The notes beneath the pieces were generated by a model. It did no database searches. It had not been told where the DNA came from and was given only the letters and a program-made list of their open reading frames with translations. Positions 12,795 to 24,034 of a stretch of 64,000 nucleotides of DNA are shown here, one piece after another. Both the position numbers and the translations under genes were made by a program. The DNA is from Panagrolaimus kolymaensis. Taxonomy: Eukaryota; Nematoda; Chromadorea; Rhabditida; Panagrolaimidae. The stretch lies in the NCBI GenBank assembly GCA_028622995.1, contig JAJQJQ010000002.1, forward strand, positions 3,410,001 to 3,474,000. The letters are read 5' to 3'. Position 1 is the first letter of the stretch. Each line of letters opens with the position of its first letter.

Positions 12795-14797
12795 TTAATG
12801 AATATCTTCCAATCTAGGACGTTTGCGAGAACTAGAAGTTTGACTAACAACTTCAACATCTGAATCAGATTCAGATAAATTTGTAATTACAGGATTTGCA
12901 GCGCTATTGTTGGAATTGCTTTCTTCGAGAGGTGAATGTGAACGAGATCGGACAGATGAGCGACTTCGTGACGGAAGCATATTTCCTTCACGATTTCTCA
13001 TATATCGACCTAAACCATCAAAAATGTTTAATCGTTGATGTAAATCCGCAAAATTATGAGATGTTGGTGCACTAGGTGTTTGATTTCTTGGAAGATAACT
13101 TCTATTAAAATGGGTGGCTGAATTACTAGTATAATCATTATAAATATTTGACAAAGCATTATTGCGAGAAGCGCCAAATATGCTTAATGGTGAAATTTCT
13201 CGAACTGCAGAATTATCTAAAATTTAAAAAAAGGTTTAGATTTAAATAAATTTTAATAAATAATATATTTACTTACGTCTCATATTACTTCTAAGGAAAG
13301 GTGAGCGATCAGTATAAGATCGCATCATCAGTGCTGGATGAGTAAAAATACTATCATCATCGTCATCATCTTCACCATCACTAAGATTAATGGTATTATT
13401 ATTACGAATTGGAGATTCATCATCAATAACTACAAAATTATCATCATCATTTGTTGCTCCATCATCAATGGTTATAATATTATTATTGGAGGAGGATGAC
13501 GGGCCATTATTATTGTTATTATTTGTTGGTGCTGGAGGATTTGTTGCAATTCCCCGATAATATTCTTGCCTCATATTTGTTGTCCATGTATCAATTGGAT
13601 TTGAATCAAGTGTAACCGTTTCACTTAAAAATTCAACATCATCATCATCTCTTCCACTTAAAAATGAGCGAATATCACTATTTGCGCCTCTACGCCTAAA
13701 ATAAAAAGAATAAAAAAAGAATATTCAATTGCATTTAAAAGCTTACATAAATTCGCAATTTTCATCATAAACTTCAAGCTTTTGCCCCGATGAAAGAAAA
13801 TGGGAAACATTGTTAAGAAAATGTTGGGGATGTGTGAGACCTGATCGCTGAAGTTTATGAAGAATGTTTGCCTTATTTTTTCTTTCAGTTGCTTTTAAAT
13901 ATTTGATAACCAAATCAATATATGATGAAATATCAATGGCGGTTCGAGGTAAGATGGCAGAAAATTCACGTATTAAATATGGATTAAGCCTTTTTCGAAA
14001 AAGTTTTTCATTTGCTTCAATACCCGAAGGAGAGGCATCTGCAGGAAATCGAGGAGATAAGCGACATCTGGGATTTAAGTTTGCGGTATAAATAAGCCGC
14101 CGAAATTCGCGGTTCCCATAAATAATGCTTCTACAAAATAATAAAAAAGATTATTATTAATTTTAGTTATGAAAAAACTTCAAACCTTTTAGATCGGTTG
14201 GCAATCAAAGCTTTTAATTGAGTTAAACGTTTAATATTTTCATCACTAATTGCTCTTCGTGATTCATATTCTTGATCGCTAAAAATCATTACATTAAGCT
14301 TAATCAAAGCCATATTAAAACTTACCTCAAATCACGATCGACGTGCAAACGCCTGATTCGAACGGATTTGCTATATTCTTCATCCAAAGCATCATCAATG
14401 CATTTTTTCTCCAAAACCAAAGGAGTATAATTTAAATCGCGTAAGAAAGACATTTCATAATCGGTTAACGATTCTTCAACGCTTTTTCTAAATTTATTTA
14501 TAATTATTATTGTGATTAAATACTTGAATAAACTTACTCAATTCCATTAACAGAATCGTATGCAACTGGGAATGTTTCAGGAAGAGGGGAAAGATTATGT
14601 TTGATATTATGAAGGTGTTTTTTGCACATTGGACAAGATGGATTTGTAAGTAACCATTGATTTATGCAATCATAACAAAAGAAATGTTGACAACCATCCA
14701 AAATGGTTGGATCTTTTAACCGAGTATCAAGGCAAATCACACATGCAGCTCCAGTTGATGGTAAATTTTTATTATCTATGGGTAAGATATGTGACAT
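12795..14797 (-). CDS. TOPORS: TOPORS-type RING E3 ubiquitin/SUMO ligase
   Basis: Predicted 579-aa protein from exons 14538-14797, 14326-14487, 14186-14278, 13747-14130, 13277-13695 and 12795-13216, all in phase. The RING (CVICLDTRL...CQHFFCYDCINQWL...CPMC) is followed by KHNL...ESLTDYEMSFL, comparable to the segment after the TOPORS RING. A helical core then runs from RRLHVDRDL to EVYDENCEF, containing FRKRLNPYLIREFSAIL, the counterpart of the conserved TOPORS WLKREL region. The tail has acidic SIM-like cores (NIITIDDG, FVVIDDESP, TINLSDGEDDDDDD, VITNLSESDSD), an RS stretch (SRSRSSVRSRSHSP) and a terminal basic RKRPRLED that could be a nuclear signal. TOPORS proteins act in the nucleus on topoisomerase I and SUMO substrates. 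It is somewhat shorter than the vertebrate protein. Confidence 0.88.
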
Positions 14798-15540
14798 TTT
14801 GATAAATGCTTCCGATCGATTGAATATAGTGCCGTAAAATACAAAATAAAAAGGAATACACCTGCAATGGCTCGATAAAAAAATTGATAGAAAGGTTCCA
14901 GCAAAGAATAAAATTGTGTGGTTATGGCTAAAGTCTTGAAATGCTGAAAGAAAAAAACAAACAGCCTTTCTGAACAATAATGAAACTTTAGTTCGTTACA
15001 AAATGTATTTCTTTAAATATTATTGAAGAGCATTTCGCCAATAAATATAAAAAAAGAGGCGGGCCATGATTTAGTTATAAAAATGGTTCTTATCTTACCT
15101 TCTTTGAAATAACTAAGCTTGCTATCGTCAAATTTCAAATCAAATTTAGAATTACCATAAAATCTTTTTTAAATAAATCAGTTATAAGCAAAATGCGGGG
15201 TCATTAATGGCTTTGCATTTTTCGGATGCAATTTAAAAAGCATAATCGTGTAAGAATCATCATTTTTACTTGCAATTTGCAACCCTTAAGTTTAAGCTTA
15301 CAAACTAATTCTCTAATTCATTATCCGTCCGCCAAGCTAGGAATAGAACGGTTATTAAGTTCATTAAGTAAAAGCATACAAGCATTACAAGAATAAAATA
15401 ACGAAAAGTTTAATTTTAATGGTATCATATTCTTTTTGACAAATAGAATAAGGAAACTCTAATATAATATTAAAAACCAAAAACGTGGAAAATACTCGCA
15501 TATTGCTTTTATCGATCTGCGCAATATTACAAAGCTCTAT

Positions 15541-15600
15541 AGCACTTTGTAGCACTTTGTTAAACTTCGTTACACTTCGTAACACTTCGTAACACTTTGT
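15541..15600. repeat. Six-copy 10-bp tandem repeat
   Basis: Six consecutive decamers: AGCACTTTGT twice, then TAAACTTCGT, TACACTTCGT, AACACTTCGT and AACACTTTGT. The period is exactly 10 with point differences only. The same decamer, in either orientation, makes up the inside of the family A foldback elements at 26576 and 41709, so this may be an eroded core of that family. Confidence 0.75.
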
Positions 15601-15652
15601 TAAATTTCTTGAGGTACCGCAAGAAAAAAAATCTCGACACACCCACTTGCCC

Positions 15653-15707
15653 ATGTATGAATGTGAATGTCTGGATGGATTTGGAGAAAATGGAGGTTGT
15701 GTTGTTG
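15653..15707 (+). pseudogene. Lone EGF-like exon fragment
   Basis: The frame reads MYECECLDGFGENGGCVVG and ends at a good donor (G|GTATGT). This is the C-terminal half of a calcium-binding-type EGF module (Y.C.C..GF...GG.C). I find no acceptor-bounded upstream part and no neighbouring EGF exons; the following bases reach a stop quickly. Most likely it is a relic or a stray exon of a gene not otherwise preserved here. A chance match is possible but unlikely given the cysteine spacing. Confidence 0.45.
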
Positions 15708-17668
15708 GTATGTTGCTTTAGTGAAAATAAATAGAAAAGAATGTTAGAAAGTAAACGTTATTTTGTGACAAAAAAAGAGCACACGGTTAATTTTCTTGTT
15801 CAAATTTGGAATTTTGAAATTTTTATTAATGGCCTTATAACTTTAATAAATATTTTACTTGATGCTGTGGTGATTGTAAAAAATAAATATAAATAAATTT
15901 GCTGCTGGGTTTATCCTTTTTTTTAACACATTTGTTGCTTTTTATTTCTTCAATTAAAAAGAAAAAAAGCCATATAAAAGATTATAAATCTTCTTCATCT
16001 TTACTGAAATTTATTCTTCAGGTTTCAAAAGAGGTTATTTTAAGTTATTTATTTTTAAAGACTTTTTTAATACCATTTTTAGTTTGAAGCTTATTTGAAT
16101 TTTTTAAACTTGTTTATTTTCCTTCGCTTAAAAACAGTTGTGAAAATTAAATCAAATTGTTTGTAAAAAAGCAGACGAATTTTTTTTACAAATAATCTTT
16201 TATTAAATTACAAAAGGAATTTTTTTTGTTAATGAAGGAAAAAATGGGAGGAATTCGTCGATGTCCATTGGGATGTAATCTGGTTTTGCCATTAGCAACT
16301 GCATTTTTTTTAACAAAAAAGCCTTAAGACATTTTCTGTCTCCCTCCTGTGGGATCACAAGCATATTATATGTCGCCGCCGCTGCCATCTTCTTCTTTTT
16401 TATAGCTATAAAGAAAAGGAGAAGTGTGCAACGGACAAACGAAGAAAAAAGAGTATTTTAAAAGGAAAAAAATTCCGGTGGCGCTTTTTGTATGTATGTA
16501 TTTTTGCGTGTCGCGTATATGTAGTACGTAAAAGCCGTTTCAAGCTATGGCAGTTGGGACAACGGCTCTTCGTTACATTCCAAGAGCTTTTTTCTCGTGG
16601 ACTCGTAGATTCGTAAAAAGAGGCTTTTCAATTCCATTTTTTTTTGCTGTTGCTATCTTTGGGTATGTTTTTAGTTACATCCATTTTATGCATACTAGGC
16701 AAGCTTATCATAAATAGACTTTTTGGTGGAAAAAATTTTACTTTTATAGAAAATGAAATAATCTTGGTTTTGAGTCAAACAATTTTTTCATTGCCCATGA
16801 ATTCACCTGAGTCAACAATATTGTACTAGTAGTTTGAAACCTAAATTTGAAACCCCGATAGAATTTCAAAAATATTTGTTAATTTTTTTCTCCAAAATAT
16901 TTTAAAATTCTTTCTAAAATTCAGCTTGAAATAAGCAAAAAAAGCCAGGAGCAATTTATTTTTATTCACCGATAAAAATCTATCTATGTTTTTTTGGTTA
17001 TGTCCTCTTTTTCTCATTTATCAAAATAACATGTTTTCTTTTTTCTTTTGTGATTCCATTTTAACCTAAAACATACATAGCAACATGGATGGCAGCCGCC
17101 CATGCTTATCCATTTCCAAGCTGTCACCTTTCAAGTTTGCGAGATAGTTTGTCTTTGTTTTTCTTTTTTTGGATTTTTTAAAATAAATTCCTATGGGAGT
17201 CATTTATGAATATGAAAAAAAGAAAAAGTTTTTTTGATGCTTGCTTTTACGATAACATTTTTTTTCTTTGTTTGTTTTTTATTGGCACTTTTTTACTCGA
17301 CTTTTTTTTAGTTGTTGCTTCTTAAAAAAATCTCAAAAACAATTTTATATATGGTTTTTATTTTATTTTCACCACATGAACAATTATTATACTCTTTACT
17401 TGAGCTGAAGGAGAAAGGCGCCAGCCATCATCGTTTGCTACTCGACAAACTACTTTCATTTCCACTTATTCACTCTCTATCTTTCGATGCTCCTCTTTTT
17501 TAAAAGAGTTTCAATTCCCTTTTCAATAATTTATTTTCATCCTATTTTTTTCCTTCTTTTTTTCTGTCATTAAAACAGCTTTTTTACATTTTTTTTTTGG
17601 TTTATTTTCATCTTTTAGCCTTGAAAAATAAAGCGTTCAATTTTCGCTTTCATCGATGCTGAAGCAAT

Positions 17669-17718
17669 GGCAGCGGTGTTGACTGCAACCAAACAGCTTA
17701 TTCAATGCCACCGCTGCC
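17669..17718. repeat. GC-rich inverted repeat upstream of the LRR gene
   Basis: GGCAGCGGTG (17669-17678) and its exact complement CACCGCTGCC (17709-17718) are separated by 30 bases. The patch is strikingly GC-rich within AT-rich surroundings and sits about 340 bases upstream of the proposed start of the LRR gene. It could form a hairpin or bind a dimeric factor. Confidence 0.4.
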
Positions 17719-18054
17719 GCTAGCGTCCATTTTCAATTTATTCCTCCTTTTATTTTATTTTTTCTCCCGTGTGCGCGTGTCCATTTTTTTTGTTTCTATT
17801 TCGGAGCAAGGAGGGTGTTGCAACTGTTGTCAACTTTAAAAAAAGTGTTCTATGCTTTTTTGTAAAAAAAAAAACGGGTCCAAACTTATTCTATTATAGA
17901 TTCAATATTATTTTTTCTTGTTTCCGACGAAAAAATTTATTTGTTCAAAAAACTCGAAACGATGAAATGATTTTTATTCAATGGTTTCAACCAATTATTT
18001 ATTTTTGAATGTAATTTTTACGAATTTTTTGATACAAAAATTTAATATTATTAA

Positions 18055-20009
18055 ATGGACAAAAGGGTATGTTTCTCATATTTATTAACCTTGATAATCA
18101 TTAAACTTTTATCTATTTTCGCTCGAAAATTAGGCAAGGTTCTTTTTTATAATTTTTGCCAGAAACTAATTTAAAAAAAGCTTTTCCAAAACCTTAGTTG
18201 CAAGTATTAAAAATATTATAAAAAAGCTTTTTTTGCTGGCTTTAAAATAATTGCCCTTCAAAATATGCTTGCTTTTCTTTGCTTTTTTGATTTTTTACCC
18301 TTAAAAATACCAGGTTACTCATGCGTCGTTAATTAAGTCTTTCTTTCGGTCTTTTTGCATGTTAAAGGACTCCATTTACGCTTGATTACTTTTTTTCCGG
18401 TTTCAAAAAAAGTAAAGAAATTGCTTAAAATTGTTGCCTAATTTTTTTTCCAATATTTTTAAACTTATTATTTTGTCTTTAAACTTTTCTATTCAACAGT
18501 TTTTTGAATACCTAATTGAACTTGAAAAGGAACGTTTAAAAATAAATCTTTGAAAAGGACAAAGAAAAAAAACAAGCAATTATTTTTAAATAAAAACATC
18601 ACACAAAAAACATGTGTTTTGCATTGTTCCGGAATAAAATGAAATGTTTTTCTTTTTTTGCAGGTGACGAAAATTGTTTATTCGACATTTTGTCATTTTT
18701 TATGGACTTTGTTTGTTTTTACTCCCACTGTTCTTGGTGGTTCCAGACACGGTGATCCTTCAATTATTCAAGAAAGTGTAAGTTCTCAAATCACATAAAG
18801 CTCATTTTTTTAAAGTAATTATTTTAGGATCCAAATTCCCGTTATATTTGCAAAGGTCAATTGGGCGATTTTGCAGCATGTACTTGCATGGAAGCCACCT
18901 CTGAAATTGCTTGCATTAATGCTCAATTTGTTGATGCAGATGTTTTTCTTCATATAAATGAATTTTATAAATCTATAAATAAAATAACTTTTCATGGAAA
19001 TAATTTCCAAGATCTTCCTAATCGCCCATTATTTGGGGATATATTACATCCAAGTCTTCATATTTTAAACATATCCGCAAATTACATAGTTAATTTAAAT
19101 TCAAATGCACTTCAGGGAATGCCAAATATTCGGGTACTTGATTTAAGTAATAATGAAATTGTTTTACGACCACAAGATGTTGATTTTCTTTCTCATACTC
19201 CTTTAATAACACATGTAAGTTTTACATGATTGCAAGAATTTAAAAAAATTATGTATCACAAAAAATCATAAACTTTTGCTATATGACACGCAACGTTTCC
19301 TTTTTAACACAATTTTATTTATTTTTTAGTTATATCTTCGACGAGCTTTTACTGCAACAGTAAATCGAACACGTCAATTTGATTTAATGATGACATTGTT
19401 TACGAATGCTCGATTAAATAATCTTCAATTTTTGGATTTAAGTTATAATTACTTAACAACCGTTCCATATACACTTACATGTCCATTTCCATCATTAAAT
19501 ACATTGGACTTGAGACAAAATATGTTGAGAACATTATCCATGAATACAACATGCTTATCGGGTGTAAATACAATTGATTTATCACAAAATTCTTTTCATG
19601 ATTTGGATGAAAATTTTCGTGAACATTTTGCTAATGCTTTACCAAATGATATTTTAATTATGAGAAATTCATTTCATTGTGATTGCCATTCAGCTGCTTA
19701 TATACAATGGATACGTTCAGCAGGAGCTGTAAGTTTTTAATAAATTTATATTCTTTGCGTGACAAAATAAAAACTTGTTATCCACAATTCACTGAAAAAA
19801 ATTAATTTTTTAAGATTCGTGGAAAAAATTTGTTAACTTGTGGTAGAGCTTCACCAGCAAATTTTCGAGGTGCTCGACTTGTGGAAGTTCCGTTGCAACG
19901 ACTTGATTGCTCCGTTAGTCTCAACTCCGCTGCCATAGCATTCAGCAATTTCATCTCAACATCGATATTCGCCACTCTCATTTTTGCCAAATTTTTTTAT
20001 TTTTTGTAA
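18055..20009 (+). CDS. Secreted or anchored leucine-rich-repeat protein
   Basis: Predicted 368-aa extracellular protein. Exons are 18055-18066, 18664-18777, 18828-19214, 19330-19728 and 19815-20009. The 12-nt first exon (MDKR) is the least sure; it is chosen because it joins in frame to VTKIVYSTFCHFLWTLF, making a good signal peptide. An N-terminal Cys cap follows (ICKGQLGDFAACTCM...IACINA), then LRRs such as LHILNISANYIVNLNSNALQ, IRVLDLSNNEI, LQFLDLSYNYLTTVP, LNTLDLRQNMLRTL and VNTIDLSQNSFHDL. The C-terminal cap is FHCDCHSAAYIQWI...LTCGRASPANFRGARL. The last ~25 residues are hydrophobic and end the protein, so either a terminal helix or a GPI-anchor signal. It resembles nematode extracellular LRR-only proteins that act in the apical matrix or in adhesion. 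The ligand is unknown. Confidence 0.82.
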
Positions 20010-20445
20010 AATTTGCTTTAATTCCGGTTATTATTTGCTTTCTATTGCTTTTTCTTTGTTAATTTATATTTGCTTTCTATAAATTTAAAAATAAAGACAA
20101 ACTTTAAATTTTTGTCATGTTGCAAGTATAATATCTAAATAAAACGTTAAAAACCTTCGTGACTTTAAAAAATTTTTATCACAAAAGAAATGATTAATTT
20201 TTAAGAATGCAGAACCGGAAAAGGCGATTTTCTCCATTTTTTATTATTATCTATAGTTTAGATTTTAAATTTAGCCTTTATACTTTTTATCAGAACTCCG
20301 TTGTGTTCTTAATTTATTGGTAATATTCTTCCTCCTCTCTCCTTCTTAATCCTTAAACAATCAGCTTAATTGACTTTATATAAAACTCAGAAATATTTCT
20401 CTTTCAATTCTTTATATTTTTTATTATTGCATACGTTTTGCAAAA
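20010..20445. other. Intergenic spacer
   Basis: About 435 AT-rich bases between the LRR gene and the acid phosphatase relic, on the same strand. It has an AATAAA-type poly(A) signal near 20090 for the LRR transcript. Nothing else was noted. Confidence 0.5.
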
Positions 20446-21610
20446 ATGCTTCTTCCAATTTTCCTTACAGCTTCTTTACTTGTTTCAACTGTGATTGGAC
20501 ATCATTTGGTTTTAGTTCAAACTGTTTTTCGACATGGAGATCGAACTCCGACATCCACATATCCCAATGATCCATATCAAGAAAGCTCATGGCCAGCATC
20601 ATGGGGACAGTTAACTAACGTAATTGATGCTTCTTTAAAAATTTGAAGCTATTGCTATTTTTTAGAAGGGAATGCTTCAACATTTTGAACAAGGAATTAA
20701 AATTAGAGATCGATATATTTATGATCATCCATTCATCAATGGAGAATATCATGATTTTGATGTATTTGTTTTAAAATTTTCATCGTTGCAGAATTCTGAC
20801 TTTTTAGGTATATGTCCGATCAACTGATGTTAATCGAACTTTAATGTCAGCTTATGCTCACATTGCTGGATTTTATGATAATTCAAACAATACTTTTCCA
20901 ACCGGAAATGGAATGTGGCCAACCAAATGGTCACCCGTTCCAGTGCATACTGTAGAAATTGAGGATGATCATGTAAGTGTATTATATTTGAGAAGCTTTT
21001 AAATTATGCATTTATTGTTTTTAGTTGCTTAACACATCGCCATATTGTCCAAGAATGGATGAACTTCATGAAACATTAAAATCAAAAGCCGGCTTTGTTT
21101 CATTTATGCAAATACAAGAAGTCAGTTATTCTAACTTCGCACATACTTTCTAAAACATTATTTTTTGCCATTATTACGAACAATATCTCAAAAATTTGGC
21201 ATAAACACAAATCATTTTGATACATTTTCTCATGTAGAAAGTTTTTATTCAGGGGTAAAAATTGAGAAAGATAATAATATGAAATTACATGCTTGGATCA
21301 CAGATTCAATCTGGGAGCAATATGTAAATGGTAAACATCGCACTGGTGATTATTTAAATGGAAATGCAGATTTGGATAACTGATGGAGGTGTTCCATTTA
21401 TTCGCGTAAACTCATTTTTATCTTACTTATAAAATGATAAAAAAATTTTAGGCTCGTTACATTGCAAACGTAGGGGCGACAGTTGAGCATATCACAAAAT
21501 ATATTAAAGGTTGCGGAGGCGATGATGACTGTTCATACTCTGATTTTAAAACGAGAAGTCAACCATTTTTAGGTTCACATATTCATCACATGTGTGGTGA
21601 TACTAAATAA
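20446..21610 (+). pseudogene. Histidine acid phosphatase relic
   Basis: Exons 20446-20619, 20666-20761, 20808-20972 and 21026-21120 read well: a signal peptide ([18 protein letters not shown]), [17 protein letters not shown] with the catalytic RHG motif, SWGQLTN/KGMLQHFEQG, and [18 protein letters not shown]. After 21120 a donor-like GTCAGT is followed by no AG before the next homologous segment at ~21171 (PLLRTISQKFGI), so the acceptor is missing. That segment runs to GNADLDN and a stop at 21381-21383, and the frame appears to shift there. A last piece (ARYIANVGATVEHITKYI, GCGGDDDCSYSDFKTRS) matches only the family's extreme C-terminus. The middle with the catalytic His-Asp motif is absent. 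Such enzymes are secreted acid phosphatases; this copy should be inactive unless differently spliced. Confidence 0.8.
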
Positions 21611-23749
21611 AAAATCTTAATATAAAACGTGTGCAAATTTAATAATAAAAATACTTGTTTTGAAATTTTATTGTGGCAGCTAAGATAGTAGCCAATGATA
21701 TTTACAAAAACCAATAAAATGATGATTCAAATGTTACAACACGAGAAAAAAATTCGCCAATGCCCCATGATGCATTTTGGCCCATGTATGAACTTAAAAA
21801 AAAGGGAGAATAAGCACAAATGACTCCCATCATTATTGCTTTTTCTGTATGTTTGGAAAAATGGTGAAAGAGTGCAAGCAAAAGGTTGTAATGTTTCTTC
21901 GTTTATCGAGAGTCCTTTTCCGTTTTTTACTATCCAAAATGAAGAAAATGTGCTGCTGCGCTTATCAAAAACCTTTTTTTATATTCGTCTCTGATCGGGC
22001 GGCGGACGCTGCCTCTGATTCACTCATTTTCTCTTCCTCTGTACATTTCTTTTTCTCGACGTATGTTAAAGCAAGGCAAGGAAGCATAAAGAAAAATGGG
22101 CTGAAACTGTTTTTCTTCATTCCATCACTTTCCTACAAAAAAAGGAAAAGCAATTTTTTAATTTTACGAAAATTTAACAGTGTTCTTGATTTTTTAATTT
22201 TGGGCACCCAATTATTTTAAAAATATTTTACAACTGCTTTTAACCATGTCGTTTTCTTTTATAAAGCTCAAAGTTAAATAAAAAAACTAATTTTTACCTG
22301 ACCTTAAGCACATCCCTTTTTTTTCATTTCCCAAAAGTTAAATCTCAAATTTCACTACTACTTTGTTGACTTTGAAAACTTTTTTTCTCCTTGTTACTTT
22401 TCATCTTTTTCCCTATGAAAGATTATTCTATTGTGTAACATACTTCTTTTTTATTAAAATAATTTTTTGATTGTAAACATTCGCTTTTTTATACACTTTA
22501 CTTTTTTTAATAAATAACAACGTTGCTTTTTAACCTTCTTCTTAAGTTTCTTCACCCTGACTTTTTTTGTGGATTATTTGATCAGCAGTTTTATTTTCAT
22601 TTTTCAAAAAAATATAGAAAACGCGCAGGAAAGGAAAAAATAATAAAGTCAGCATTTTTTTATTTGCAAAATTTTGGTTTTGCTTATTATTTTTTTACAA
22701 ATTGTTGTCGGCTTTTTAAAGGCCTTATTTTAAAAAAGGAATAAATACGCATTTTTATTGCCCTTGGAGAGAGCAGCTAAACAAAAGTCATTCACCTGTT
22801 GTCAAAATGACGATGATGAGCTTCAACACGAATTTTTATCTTGTTCGACAATTGTCAAATTTTCTCTCTTCTATATATAATTGCAACTTTAACAGCATTA
22901 AAAAAAGTTCAAAATTGAAATGTAAAAAACTTTTTATGGCCTTTATTTGTTGCTAATTTTATTTATTAATTTTCGAATGAATCTTATGAACTTTAAAAAT
23001 CTGGTAGAGATATTTTTAGTTATCGTTCCCATTTCTAATATAGTTTTACTTACATAATTTTTACACTTCTAAAATATTTTTAAGCCTTTTCAATTTCTGC
23101 TATCATTTTCATTTCTTACCTTTCAAAGCAGCTCGCTCCTTCGCGGTTCAATAGAAGAAAAAAAACCCTTTTATTTTTCATTGACCAAAAAAGGATCTTC
23201 TGTATGATGATTTTTTTTCTTCAGCTTTTGTGTACTCAATTCTTTTCATTTCTTATAAATCAAAAAAGGAAAAGAAAAAATCTTCTCTTCGTGGCCATAA
23301 ATACTCGTGCTGAGCTTTTCTTTGTTTGATCACTTCGTTTATTTTTTTATTTTTCTATCGTTGGCTCCCGCTTTTACAAACAAACAAACGAAAAATGTAA
23401 AAACAGGTCAAAGTTTTTGTGGTTGTGATCGTCTAACATACATTTTCTTACACACACTTGCAAAATGCTTGCTCGCTTACTTACCTTCTTTTTCTCAACT
23501 TCTGAATGAGCTTTCAAAAAAATGAAAATGCCAAACAATATACGCTTTCGCGTGCGCAAGCAATGGCCGTGGTTTTTCTTATCGGAAATGATCTTTCTAT
23601 TCAGCGTCAGGGAAAAAAGTGTGATTGTTTTCTCACCTTTTCTTAGAGTTTTTTGATCTGTCATTCAAATGCGCCATTTTTAAAAAGAAACAGTTTGAGT
23701 TATTTTTTCTTTTGGCAGATTTTTGATAGGTAGATACAAAAGGTTCAAA

Positions 23750-24034
23750 ATGATGGATGACAGAGAGGTTAAAGAATTAAGGAACTGTAATGCAATAAAT
23801 GCCAAAGATATTCTTAATCTTCTAAAAATCTCATTAAATCATTCTCTTCGATTTCAAATCCATTTATGCAATCAAATTATAGTCCCAAGTTGGTACAATT
23901 TATCTTTAGAAACAACAAAACTTTGTTTCAATTATAGTATTTTTGATTACAAGAATATATGGATTTTTCTTGTAAAACAAAATGGTTTTTTCGCAGCTAT
24001 TTTTAAGAACACCACGGATTTAAAACGCTTGTAA
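23750..24034 (+). CDS. Uncertain small ORF
   Basis: A 94-codon frame beginning MMDDREVKELRNCNAINAKD and ending TTDLKRL. Composition is more balanced than in the surrounding homopolymer-driven frames, with DILNLLKISLNHSLRFQI helical in character. It has no signal peptide, no cysteine pattern, no recognised family and no intron. It may be a chance frame or a fragment of an unannotated gene. Confidence 0.2.
   Translation: MMDDREVKELRNCNAINAKDILNLLKISLNHSLRFQIHLCNQIIVPSWYNLSLETTKLCFNYSIFDYKNIWIFLVKQNGFFAAIFKNTTDLKRL

Larger units (their letters stand above)
14798..18054. other. AT-rich intergenic region with relics
   Basis: About 3.3 kb without a supported complete gene. It holds a decamer tandem repeat (15541-15600), a lone EGF-like coding segment (15653-15707) and a GC-rich inverted repeat (17669-17718). 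A 61-codon minus-strand frame at 16203-16388 starts with four alanines and has no recognisable domain. The remainder is T/A homopolymer. Confidence 0.6.

Noticed and set aside
16203..16388. 61-codon minus-strand frame starting MAAAATYNMLVIPQ
   Set aside because: Single short frame without domain, signal or introns in an AT desert; could be real but nothing supports it.
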